Assembly (NCBI GenBank): GCA_040768665.1
Contig: JAXGMN010000014.1
Coordinates: forward strand, 62,001-126,000
Source: JABWBD01 sp040768665
GTDB taxonomy: Bacteria > Planctomycetota > Planctomycetia > Pirellulales > Thermoguttaceae
Reading direction: 5' to 3'
Length of the DNA stretch: 64,000 bases
In this document: piece by piece, positions 8,810-19,000 of the stretch
Layout: each line of letters begins with the position of its first letter
Position numbering within the stretch: the first letter of the stretch is position 1
Notes under the pieces: model-generated
Databases searched by the model: none
Told to the model about the DNA's origin: nothing
Seen by the model: only the letters and a program-made list of their open reading frames with translations
Program-made: the position numbers and the translations under genes

Positions 8810-9630
8810 AGGTTCACCTCCGTGCCCGCGAGTTTCTCGGCGATCGAAGCGATGTCGCGCCGGCTGGTCATGTCGAGCACCGGCGCGCGGACCATGACCG
8901 TGTGGAAGGGCTGCCCGAGTACGTCCATGGTGTACTGGACGGCGTCGGGGATCTCCAGCTCTTTACGCGCGGAGGGCTTGATGTTGCGGCAGGCTTCGAA
9001 AATCGCCGGCCCGAACCGCCAGCAGTTCATGCTCAGCCAGAGCGGCCTCGGCAGGGACGCCAGGGTTTCGGCGTCGGGCTTTTCGAGGATCCGCTCGAGG
9101 CTGCCGTCGTCTCTCGTCTTGCCGACGGCGAAGTGTCGGATCCGGTCCTCCGCGATGTTGCTCCCGGTAAGCATCGCCTCCTGTTCAAACAGGGCTGTGG
9201 CGAAGCCGTCCTGTTGGCGCAGCCCCGCGAGGGCTTCGCGCGGGTAGTAGTTGTCTGAATTGATGACCAGAAAACAGTCGTCCCCGGCAAACGGCTCGGC
9301 CGCGGCCACCGCGTCGGCCGTGCCTCTCGGCTCGACCTGAACGGCGAATTCCACGTCAACCCGCGTCGGACGTACCTCCTCGTGATAGTATTTCCGGATC
9401 ACTTCGTGGTCCGGAGCCACCACCAGGCAGACCCGCCGGTAGCCCGCATCGGCCAACCCGGAGAGGACGTAGTCGAGAAAAGGCCGGCCGATGGGGATCA
9501 ACGCCTTGACCCCGGTCTGGGCCATCTTCTCCTGGTTCTCGTCCAGTCGCGCCGTCTCGTCTTCCTTCCGCATGCGTTTGCCCAGCCCGCGGGCAAGAAT
9601 GACCGCTTTGTCCATCTGCGGCGAAACCAT
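8806..9630 (-). CDS. Sugar-1-phosphate nucleotidyltransferase
   Basis: A 274-residue protein starting MVSPQMDKAVILARGLGKRMR, the N-terminal nucleotide-binding loop (LAxGxGxRMR) of RmlA/GalU-type nucleotidyltransferases. It is followed by KALIPIGRPFLDYVLSGL and a DCFLVINSDNYYP segment that corresponds to the metal-binding Asp region. RGTADAVAAAEPF resembles the family's G-T-A-x-A motif. It would transfer a nucleotide to a sugar-1-phosphate. The frame is open much further upstream (to 10449), but that part is antisense-frame sequence within the next gene. AAAGGA before the ATG at 9630 supports this start. Its stop overlaps the TTG start of the kinase. The nucleotide and sugar are not predictable by eye. 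Confidence 0.9.
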   Translation of the reverse strand: MVSPQMDKAVILARGLGKRMRKEDETARLDENQEKMAQTGVKALIPIGRPFLDYVLSGLADAGYRRVCLVVAPDHEVIRKYYHEEVRPTRVDVEFAVQVEPRGTADAVAAAEPFAGDDCFLVINSDNYYPREALAGLRQQDGFATALFEQEAMLTGSNIAEDRIRHFAVGKTRDDGSLERILEKPDAETLASLPRPLWLSMNCWRFGPAIFEACRNIKPSARKELEIPDAVQYTMDVLGQPFHTVMVRAPVLDMTSRRDIASIAEKLAGTEVNL

Positions 9631-9743
9631 TCTGATCCTTTCGTGGTTCTTGCCGGAAGTCCGGCTAGTCCGCAACGCTCTTCGCAGCCTCCTACTTCCG
9701 AAAGCCCCACCCGGCACAGGGCCGGGGGGGACAAAGTTCTCAG

Positions 9744-9772
9744 CAGCCCGGCTGCTTCGAGCAGCCGGGCTG
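9744..9772 (-). terminator. Hairpin terminator after the Tat-type oxidoreductase
   Basis: A perfect 12-base stem CAGCCCGGCTGC with a five-base loop TTCGA, beginning about 30 bases past the stop of the oxidoreductase at 9801. There is no T-run, so it may be a stem-loop terminator or repeat-type hairpin rather than a classic intrinsic terminator. It separates the oxidoreductase from the nucleotidyltransferase gene. Confidence 0.6.
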
Positions 9773-9800
9773 GTTGCAACCGCTACTCCAATCCTTCCCA

Positions 9801-11126
9801 CTATTGGAACTTCGTAATGCCCGGCATCGGACAGGGATACTGGCCGTTTTCGTCGGGCTTGACCGGCGGCTCGGCGTCCCAACTGTACGCGCTGGGCGCC
9901 AGGACGAGTTCCGAACCCATGGCCTGATCCCAGGTGAGCTGCTGACCGGTGTAGCAGACCATCTGGGCAAGGATCCCCAGCATGGTGCTGGTGAACATGT
10001 AGCTCGAATTGTTCAACGGCCTGCCTTCGCGGATCGAGGCGAAGAGTTCTTCGTGCTCGACGTCGTACATGCTCCGCTTCTTTTCCGTCCGGTACTGCCA
10101 CTCGTTCTCGCCTTCGATTCGCGGGCGGCTGGGCAAGATGGCTCGCCCCTTGGTGCCGAAGATCACGTCGGTCGTCTCGTTGTAGCAGCCGGGTTGATCG
10201 CGGCAGTACCCGAAAACGCGGACGCCGTTTTCGTATTCGAAGACAGCGGAAAAATGATCGAACTGGTCGCCGTACTTGGGCTCGATGCAGACCTGGCGGC
10301 CGCCCGTTCCCCATGCCTTGACCGGCGGCTTGTCGCCCAGTGCCCAGGAGGCCTTGTCGAGACTGTGGACCAACTGCTGGCCGGTCTGGTCGCCCGACAG
10401 CCAGTTGAAGTGGTACCAGTTCTGAAGCTGATACTCCATCTCGTTCCACTCGGGTTTCCGCTCGCGGAGGCCGTAGGGCGAGGTGATGTAGGTCTCCTGG
10501 ATGACGACGATGTCGCCGATCGCGCCGTCGGCCACGCGCTGCATGGCCTCGCGAACGCCCGGATCGTAGCGCCAGCAGAGCCCGGAGACCAGGCTCAGCC
10601 CTTTTTTCTTGGCCTCTTCTCCGGCGGCCATGGCCATCTTGAGCCCCGGCACGTCGACGCCGTGCGGCTTCTCGCAGAAGACGTGTTTGCCGGCGTCGAT
10701 GGCCGCCTTCAGGTGGGTGGGATGGAAGTGGCTGGTCGCGCCGAGGAGCACGACGTCGATGTCGCTTGCTAGTACCTTCTGGTAGGCGTCGAAGCCCACG
10801 AAGCAGTGGTCGTCGCTGACGTCGACCTGCTTCGGCTTGGCAGCTTTCAGCCGGCTGCGCGATCCCTGAACGTATTGCTCGAAGACGTCGGCCATGGCCA
10901 CGAGCTTGACATCTTCGCCGGCGTTCATGGCGTTGACCGCTGCACCGCTGCCGCGACCGCCGCAGCCGATCAGGCCGATCTTGATCGTGCCGCTGCCGGC
11001 GGCGTGGGCGCCACGTGCGACAGCCAGCGTGCCTGCCGCGGCGCCAAGGACTGCGGTGGAAGTGGTGCGGAGAAAGTCACGCCGGGTGGCGCGCATTGGA
11101 GTTTGGCGGGGGTGGGAGTCTGGCAT
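9801..11126 (-). CDS. Gfo/Idh/MocA family oxidoreductase with Tat signal
   Basis: A 441-residue protein. The N-terminus carries a twin-arginine leader (ATRRDFLRTTSTAVLGAAAG..., processed near HAAGSG), so it is exported folded, presumably with its nucleotide cofactor. The Rossmann motif is KIGLIGCGGRGSGA, and the catalytic EKP is in HVFCEKPHGVDVPG. The C-terminal domain includes DQFDHFSAVFEYENGVRV. An alternative start at 11096 has no ribosome site, whereas AAGGA precedes 11126. It is followed by a hairpin. The same family recurs at 3086, 24834 and 35584. Exported members are typical of planctomycetes; the substrate, presumably a sugar or polyol derivative, is unknown. Confidence 0.92.
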   Translation of the reverse strand: MPDSHPRQTPMRATRRDFLRTTSTAVLGAAAGTLAVARGAHAAGSGTIKIGLIGCGGRGSGAAVNAMNAGEDVKLVAMADVFEQYVQGSRSRLKAAKPKQVDVSDDHCFVGFDAYQKVLASDIDVVLLGATSHFHPTHLKAAIDAGKHVFCEKPHGVDVPGLKMAMAAGEEAKKKGLSLVSGLCWRYDPGVREAMQRVADGAIGDIVVIQETYITSPYGLRERKPEWNEMEYQLQNWYHFNWLSGDQTGQQLVHSLDKASWALGDKPPVKAWGTGGRQVCIEPKYGDQFDHFSAVFEYENGVRVFGYCRDQPGCYNETTDVIFGTKGRAILPSRPRIEGENEWQYRTEKKRSMYDVEHEELFASIREGRPLNNSSYMFTSTMLGILAQMVCYTGQQLTWDQAMGSELVLAPSAYSWDAEPPVKPDENGQYPCPMPGITKFQ

Positions 11127-11264
11127 GAAGGATTCCTTGGTTGAAGCCTTGAGATGGGACTTTCCAGCGGCGGATCGTCAAATGGTTACCATACCCCCAA
11201 CGGCCGGGCACGGCAAGGTGGGGGCTGGATGCGTGTGCGGCAAGAGCTTTGGCCAGACCCCAGT

Positions 11265-11506
11265 CGGTTCATCCGGCAGGTGAATCAGGTTCCCAAGCTA
11301 GCAAGCACCCCCGCCACAATACAGACCCCTGCCGGTTCATCCGGCAGGTGAACCAGGTTCCCAAGCTAGCAAGCACCCCCGCCACAATACAGACCCCTGC
11401 CGGTTTATCCGGCAGGTGAATCAGGTTCCCAAGCTAGCAAGCAACCCCGCCACAATTCAGACCCCTGCCGGTTCATCCGGGAGGTGAATCAGGTTCCCAA
11501 GCTAGC
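11265..11506. repeat. 68-bp tandem repeat with internal hairpin, overlapping the stop of giant protein 1
   Basis: Four copies of CGGTTCATCCGG... begin at 11265, 11333, 11401 and 11469, an exact 68-bp period; the last is partial. Each holds CTGCCGG, loop TTCAT, CCGGCAG, a seven-base stem. Each also contains AATCAGGTTCCCAAGCTAGC; in the last copy the CTA within AAGCTAGC is the TAG stop codon of giant protein 1. Read on the minus strand, the transcript passes the stop and then up to four identical hairpins. The first copy is somewhat diverged (CCAGTCGG). One related copy lies at 24020-24066 downstream of the remnant gene. Confidence 0.9.
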
Positions 11507-13040
11507 CGTCCCACCAGGCAAACACGCGGTCGACGTCGTCGATATCGTCTACCTTGCTGCCCGTGCCGCTATTCCAGCGTTCGATCTTTTCGAAGCTGTC
11601 GAGCCACAGAATCTGCGCCAGTTCGTCCAGCGGCACGCCCGCCGGCGGGCCGTAGCTGTCCAGGTCGACGGCCGCGTCCGTCAGCGCCGCATGGTCGACG
11701 TCGCTCGCCCCAAAAGCGTTCACCTCGTGGAACGACCGTGCATGGTTCGCATACGAGCCCGAGGAATGCGTGCCGGAGAGCCGCACTTCCGCAGCCGTGC
11801 CGGTCAGTTCCGCCCCATTGACGTTGCCGTACAGATTGGCAATGTCCAGCCCATACTTCGACTCCACATGCACCTCGTCGAACAATCGGGCATAGAGCCG
11901 GTAACCGGGACCCACCAGCGTCGAAAAAATCGGCCGCCCGGTAAACGTGTCCACCCCGGTACGGCTGTCAGCGGGATCGGCCAGGTCGGAAAGGTGCGCG
12001 GTGTCATTTCCTCTGCCGCTGCTGTGGACATTGACCGACGGGAAGTTCAACGCCTTGTTAATGTACCCGGGGCCGCTCATGGTCACCTGCGTCGGATCGC
12101 CCACCACCGTATCGTCGTCGGCGGCGTACACCGAGTCGCCCAGGCTGATCTCGTCCGCCGCCTCGTTCGCGTAGGCCCGCCGCACTTCCACCGTGCCGAA
12201 GCCATGGGTTGCGACACTGACCGCGTAGTCCGGCGCCTCGAGGCTCGCCTGCAACCGTCTTACGTCGAATGTGTCGGTGCCGGGAGTGTCGTTTAGGAAG
12301 AGTTGGTCGGCGAGTGCCCCACCGAGGCCATAGCCCGCGATCGTCTCGTACCCATAGGCGTAATGCCACACGCTGCCGGAGCCGCTCAGGAATCTGACCA
12401 CCGACGTCTCCCGAGTCTCGTTGTACGGGTTGACCCTCAGATAATCATTAAGCTGAGAACCCCGGACAACGACACGATCCGCATCGCCCTGCACTGCTTC
12501 GGCATCGGCCTGCATCGTCTTGAAACCGCGGACGTGGTGGAAATAGCCGTCTCCCCGCATTCGAGCCCACCAGGAGAAATACTCCAGCACGTCGTCGCCG
12601 TCGCCATCCTTGAAATACACCGTATCGCCGCCGCCGTTGCCGCGTGCGTAGATGTTCTCAGCCGTGACATGGATCGAAACATCGTCGCCGGTCATCCATC
12701 CCCAACCCGCTTCGGCCGTGTAGGTCTCGGTCTGTTTGGAGCCCCAAATCGTAACCACATCGCCCGCTCCGCCGTCATAGTCGAAGACTTCAACGTTGCT
12801 CACGTTGAGCGTGTAGTCCTCACCGGCGAAGGTGCCGGACGTGGGTCGGAGGGTCGCCGTGTCCGGGCCCGGGCCGCCGACGAACTGCACCAGCTCACAA
12901 CCGGCGAGTCCGTCGAACGAGAAGGTGCCGACCTCGCCGGGGGCAAACTGATACGAAACCTCCTTGATCGTGAAGCTGCAGCCGGCCGAGGCGTCAAACA
13001 CGAAGGGATCATTGTCCTTCGTGCCATACACATCCACCGC
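11502..13040 (-). other. C-terminal module of giant protein 1 (shared with giant protein 2)
   Basis: About 510 residues from DVYGTKDNDPFVF to the end FAWWDG. It aligns without large gaps to the end of giant protein 2; shared stretches include VVVRG, LNDYLRVNPYN, TSVVRFLSG, THGFGTVE, LFDEVH and SFEKIER. Internally it shows loose repeats of the form DTAxxxD...GxGY. It resembles neither an RTX secretion signal nor an LPxTG or PEP-CTERM anchor. Its position suggests sorting or anchoring, but this is inference. Confidence 0.8.
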
Positions 13041-16000
13041 GCTGCCGGCCCGTTGGACGAGGTTGGCAAGGCAGACCTCCGCCGTGGCATCCAGGCCGGT
13101 AAGGGAAAGCACGTAGCGATTCCCGGCGAGCGCCTGCGTGAAATCGATACGTCCCTGCCCGGAAGCCAGGGCCGGCAGGATCGGTGCACCCATCGGGCCG
13201 ACGGCGTACAGGGCGATTTCCGTTGCAGCCGACGATCCCTGCCGGACCTCCGCAGTGACAAAGCCGTCGCGAATCGGGTGGAAGCTGTAGGCCAGGTTGC
13301 CCGCGTCCGTCGCCACCAGTCCGGAGCTCCAGTAGTCGACGATCTCGGGAGCGGTTACCACCACGCTCACCTCCATCTCAGCAGTGGCGTAGGTCGGCGA
13401 TTCGGCGTCGTCATAACCATCGTAGACTCGAACTTCCACGACGTACTCACCGGTCGTCGCATAGGCGTGGTCCAGGTAGAACACCTTGTCGGGACCGAGC
13501 CAAAGGTCCTGCACGCCCGCGCCGTCGCCGTAGTCGACCGTCGCCCACCAAGCATCGCTGCCCGGATCGGTAAACCAGCCTGCCACTTCCAGCGGATTGC
13601 CCTGCTCGACTCGCGCATCCGCGGGCATGCCGATCGTTGGCAGCACATTGTCGACGACGACTGTCAGGTGCGTGGCGGGATCGAGCACATGAATACCATC
13701 CTCGTCTTCGATCTCTACCCGGATTTCGTATACTCCCGCATCGGCGTAGACATGGCCGATGCTCTCGGCAGCCGCATGCGAAAGCAGCGTGTCGGGCGAT
13801 ACCTCGACCGTCTCCGCCGGCGTATCATCGCCCCAGTAGACGATATACCGGGCAACCGTGTCGCTGCCGGAGTCGATGGGGCTGCCGATCGTGAGCCGGT
13901 ACACGGAGCCTTCGTCGACCCGGTCGCTTCCGCTCAGGTCGACCGTGGGCGCGACGTTCGAGACGGAGACCTCCAGTCCATCGGCTTCGGCGAACGCCAA
14001 TCCCAGGATTGACTCCATTTCAACGATGCCCGCCAGCAGTTCAAGCCCGCTGGCGCCGGCCCAGAGGCTCAAGGGGCGCATCACGGTGACATTGTCGGCC
14101 CAACTCGCCCCCGGCGCCCACTCAACGGAGACGAGATCCACGAAATCGCCGCCGAAAGTGAGGCGTTGGAGCCCACCGCCGGTATCCGCCACGTCGAAGG
14201 TCTGCGTCACGGTGCCGCCGCCCAGGAGCGTGCCGGTGAAGGCGATCGTCGCAGCCGCGTCGCTGCCGATGTCGAGGTACTTCAGCGCAAACGGATGGCC
14301 GTCCACGTCGGTCAGGCTGAACCATTCGGTCTCGGCATTGGCGGCCGCCGCGGCTCCCGTGAGGTCGTCCCTTCGCACGAGCCTCGCCTGGCCATTGGTC
14401 GAGACGGCCGCGAGGCGCAGTCCGCTCTCGACATAGGCGGCGCTTCCGTCGACGAGCTCTTCGAACCCCATGGTTGCAGCCCCGGCGTCGACCTGGCGGA
14501 CCAGGGCGGCGTGGGCCTGCCCGCCGCTGCCGCCGCCGGCCCAGCGCGTGTAGTTCATGTCGGCGCCGGTTGCCCAATCCAGGACACCGTCGCCGTCCAG
14601 GTCGGTCAGGCCGATCCAGGCCCGCTCCGGCGCGTCGGCCGTGTCGAAGAACGACCGGTCGAGGAAGTCCTGCTCTGCGTAGTCGGCGATCTCCACAAGA
14701 TGTCCGCCCAGCAGTGCGGCCTCGCCCTGCGCGGCGTCCCACGACGTTTGCCCCGAAGTGAGCATGTAGAGGTGCCGGCTGGCGTGCGGGCCGTCGTCGA
14801 AAGCGAACAGCGGCCGATCGAGCACCGCCACCCGGGAGACCTGATACGGCGCCTCGGGAGTCGTATCGCCGTCGTAAGCCGTGACCAGAATCTGGAACAC
14901 GCCGGCGCCCGAGTCGTCGGCATACAGATGACGGACCGTGCCGGTATTGCCCTCGAAAGTCTCGCTGGCACCATCGCCCCAGTCGATCGTCCAGGTCAAC
15001 TGCTCTTCGCGGCCGGGGTATCGAGCGGCGAGGAAGAGCGTGTAGTAATCGCCTTCATCCGCCGCAGGCACTCCGGCGATCCGCAGCTCGGGCTCCAGCC
15101 TGTTCACTGTGATCGGCTTCGTGGCGCGGTAGGTGTCGTCGGCGCGGATCGCGGTGCCCTTGATCAGAAGGTCGCCGTCGACCAGGTAGGTGTGGGTCAG
15201 CGCGGCCCCCGGAACTCCACTTTCCAGCGGGCTGCCGTCGCCCCAGTCGATGATCCACGTCGAACCGGCAAACGCCGGCGATCCGCTCAGCGCGAGCGAG
15301 TAGGCCTCACCCTCGTCCGTGGCGGAGAGGCCCGCGAGCGGTTCCACCGCCTGCACCTCGACGGTCGTGCGCCAGTCGACCGGATACACTCCATCTTCGT
15401 CGGCGGCCCGGACAACGACGACGTCCCAGGTCCCGGGCGGATACTGGTGCGTCGCGACCGCCGCACTGCCCGGCACGCGGCCTTCGGACCCGTCGCCCCA
15501 ATCGATCACCCACTCTTCGATGGCGTCGTTTTCGATATCCGTCGCCGTCAGACGAAGCACGTAGAGGGTGAACTGGTCGATGGAGTCGGAATCGCTGCTC
15601 ACTGCCAGGCTGGGCGCGACATTGGCGATCTCGACAGTCGCCGTGGCAAGGTCGGAGCCGCCACTTGTGGTAACCTGCACCGACACCTGGTACGTGCCGT
15701 TGTCGTCCAGCCCCCACTGGCACAGTTCCTGCCAGGAGAGGAACGGTTGAGGTCCGACCCAATCCCCGAATTCACCGTCGCCATTAATGTCCCATTCGAA
15801 GATCCCCGCTCCTCCCGGCAGAACCGAAGCGGAGGCATCCAGCGCCAAGCTGCCGCCTTCGTTCAAGCTGTAGACTCCGCCAGTTCCCCCTGCGTTGGCA
15901 TCCGGCAACTCGTCCGGAAAATCAAGTCGTTCGATTCCCCAGTACGCTACCACCGTCGTGCCGCCGGCGGCGATCGTGCCGTCGGGGGCCGTCGGGCCCG

Positions 16001-19000
16001 GATCCGCGTCGCCCGCAAACACGAGCAGGTCCCCGGGCGCTTCCGCCGGGTCGTCGCCCCAGACGCTCACCGCGGCTCCCAGGCGATCGCCGGCCACCCG
16101 GATCGTGTCGTTGCCGCCGCCCGCGTGGACCTCCGTGGTCGAACCAGCGCCGGTGGCCCAGATGCGGACGGTGTCGTTGCCCGCTTCGCCGTAGATCTTC
16201 GTGGTCGCGCCCTCGCGGGTGCCGACGAGATCCAGTTCGTCAAATCCTTCGCCAAGAAGGACGCTTACCGTTACCGTCTCCGGCACGTCGTTCGTGCGGA
16301 CCCGGTCGTCGCCATCGCCCGACTGGACAGTCAGCTCTTGAATCCCGGAATAATCGACCACCAGCGGCCGAGCGGCGGGTACGTCCTGTGCGATACGGAA
16401 CCACGCCAGTCCGCCGGGGCGACCCGCTCCCTCGCCGCTGCTGGCAACGTAGAGCCAGTTGCCGTCGGCGCTGATCGCTACGGCATTGGGATTCTCCAGA
16501 CCTTCGACGTCCCCGAACAGATTCCCGAGCCGCTGGGCGAAGGTCAGGCGGCCATCCACGCCTCGATGGAAGACCACAAGCGAGTCGTCCTGCGTGCCCA
16601 CGGCGAAGACATACTGGTCGGTCGTGACCAACGAGGACACTCCCCCCAGGCCGCGAACGCCGCGTGAGCCGTTCCGGGCAGACTCCAGGAAAGCAAGTTC
16701 GCCGGTGACCGGATCTCGCGAGAACACGGCAATGGCGTTGGCGTCGTGGCCCGCCACGTACAGGAAGGCCTGGTCCGGGCTGAGGGCCACCGCCGCGGGC
16801 CGATCCATCCCCTCGACGCCGCCGATCCCGTCCTGGAATACCTGGTCCGGGATCGATGTCAACTCGCCCGTGGTCGTATTCCGAGCCAGCACCGCGAGTT
16901 TGTCCGTATCGGCGAATGCCACATAGGCGTGCTCGGCGGAATGATCCAAAGCAATGGCCTTTGGCCCCGGATCGCCATCCGAAAAAGCCACGTCCGCAAA
17001 CCAATCCGTAAACAACCCTGTATCGGGATCGCGCGGGAACTTCACGATGTATTCAAACTCGCTCGTGTAATAGACATACTCGCCGTCGGGGCTGATCGCG
17101 ACCGCGGCACCGTCTCCCATCCAATAGGACGACTGCACAAAGGTTTGCTGCCGAAGCGTCAAGCTCCCGTCGTTCAGATCTCGCTCGAATACGAAGGCTT
17201 CGTTGTTAAAGTGGTGTGCGCCGTAAACGTGGTGATCGTCGGGACCGACGGCGATCGAAGTCATCCCGCTAGCAGTCTTGTCCTGAAAGAGGAATACCTG
17301 CCCTGCGTCTGTTCGGTCCGGCGGACCGAGTCCATCCACGTCCGGGGCACCGATGAGTGCCATGTCGCCGGAGATCGCAATGGCCTGGCCGAAGTGGTCC
17401 TCCTCGGCGAGGTCGGGGGCAGTCGATTTGGCTTCATTCCACATCCCCGTCAAATCCCGCTCGAAAATCGACGCGGCGCCTCTTCCGCCATCGTGATCGG
17501 GATCGCCGACGATCGCCACGTCGCCGTCGATGGCAACGGACTGACCGAAATGGACAGATCCCGCGGTCGCCAGTTTCTGTAGCCTCTGCCACTCCCCGAA
17601 GCCGTCTTCGCCGAATACGAAAGCCGCGCCGGGCCCCTCTCCAAGCTGAGGAGCCCCAACCAGTGCCACGCCATCCGAGATGGCCACGGACGAGCCGAAC
17701 CGCGCCTCGGGGGTGTCTTCACCGTCGGTGAGCCTTGTTTGCACCCAGCTTGCTCCGTCTTTCTGAAGGAGATATGCCGCTCCGGCATCGCTGTCCTCGG
17801 AGGGAGCTCCCACAATGGCCGTATCGCCGGAAATCGCGACGGAATAGCCAAAGTGAAGGCCGCCGTCAAGCTCCGTCGCTTCCCAGCCCAAACCACCCTT
17901 TTCGAAAAGCGTGGCTGAATTTCCCCAAGGAGCTCCCACGATCGCAATATCACCGGAGATCGCCACGGACCAGCCGAACAGCGCATTGGGTGCGCCCTCG
18001 CCCAGCTTGGTCTTTGTCCAGCCTTCGTCTCTTTCAAATACGTAAGCCGCGCCGCCGAAGCCGTTCTCATAGGGAGCCCCGACGATAGCCTTGCCCCCGG
18101 AGATCGCAACCGAGTTGCCAAAACCTGCACCACCGGTCAGCGTAGCTTCCATTTGCCACCACCCGCTCCCCCACGCGGATTCCCATCTGAAGATCTGTGC
18201 CAGTTGGCGCCCCGGGATCCCGATGATCGCCATGTCGCTCGAGATCGCAACCGCGAACCCGCAACGGTCATTCGCCTGATCTCCATAAGAGACACTCTGC
18301 TGCTCCCGCCAATGGCTGAGCCGGGTCAGGTCGCCATCCTCTCCGTTCCGCTCGAAGGTATTCACACCCGTATCGGGCGAGGATGCGTAAACAAACGTCC
18401 CATCCGCCGTGATCACCGGCGAGCGCATACCATCGGAGTCTTCGAGAAAGTCTTGACCGGCATAGGAAAGAATCTCGACCCCGTGCTGGATGCGGACGCG
18501 ATTGCCTTCGAGCAAGACGGTCTGGGAAGTTGGTACACTGTCTGCCACCGAGAGCGTATCGGCGCCCATGCCGTCCAGAAACACCCGACCGGATCCCAGC
18601 ACTTCGGCAATGGCCACGCTCGGGATCGCATTGTCGAGCCATATGCGGCCGTCCTCGACCCGCCAGGCGGCCGGCTGCGGGTCGCCGATGTGCCTGACCC
18701 GCAGTGTCTCGACCGACATCGCCAGTTCGTCGAAGCTCGCCGGGCCGGCCGGATCGATTTCAACCGTCAACGTGTCATCACCATCGTCGCCGTTGACCGT
18801 CGTCCGGCTGCCGATTCCGCGCAGTACGATCTCATCGGCACCGCCGCCCGCCTGGATCGCGGTGTCGGCGCTGGTGTTCTCGATCGTGAGCCGGTCGGCC
18901 CACTTGCCGAGAAGCAGGTCCAGTTGTTCCACGTTGCTGTAGTGGATCGGCGATGCCCATCCCGTCCATGTCATCTCGTCTGCCCACAGCGCGCCCTCGA

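Noticed and set aside
9631..10449. Upstream extension of the nucleotidyltransferase frame to 10449
   Set aside because: It overlaps the Tat-type oxidoreductase in another frame, is Arg-rich and lacks family sequence. The ATG at 9630 has a ribosome site and the family N-terminus.
11265..11506. Possible CRISPR array
   Set aside because: The period is 68 bp, but the whole unit is repeated without unique spacers and no cas genes are near. It is a simple tandem repeat.
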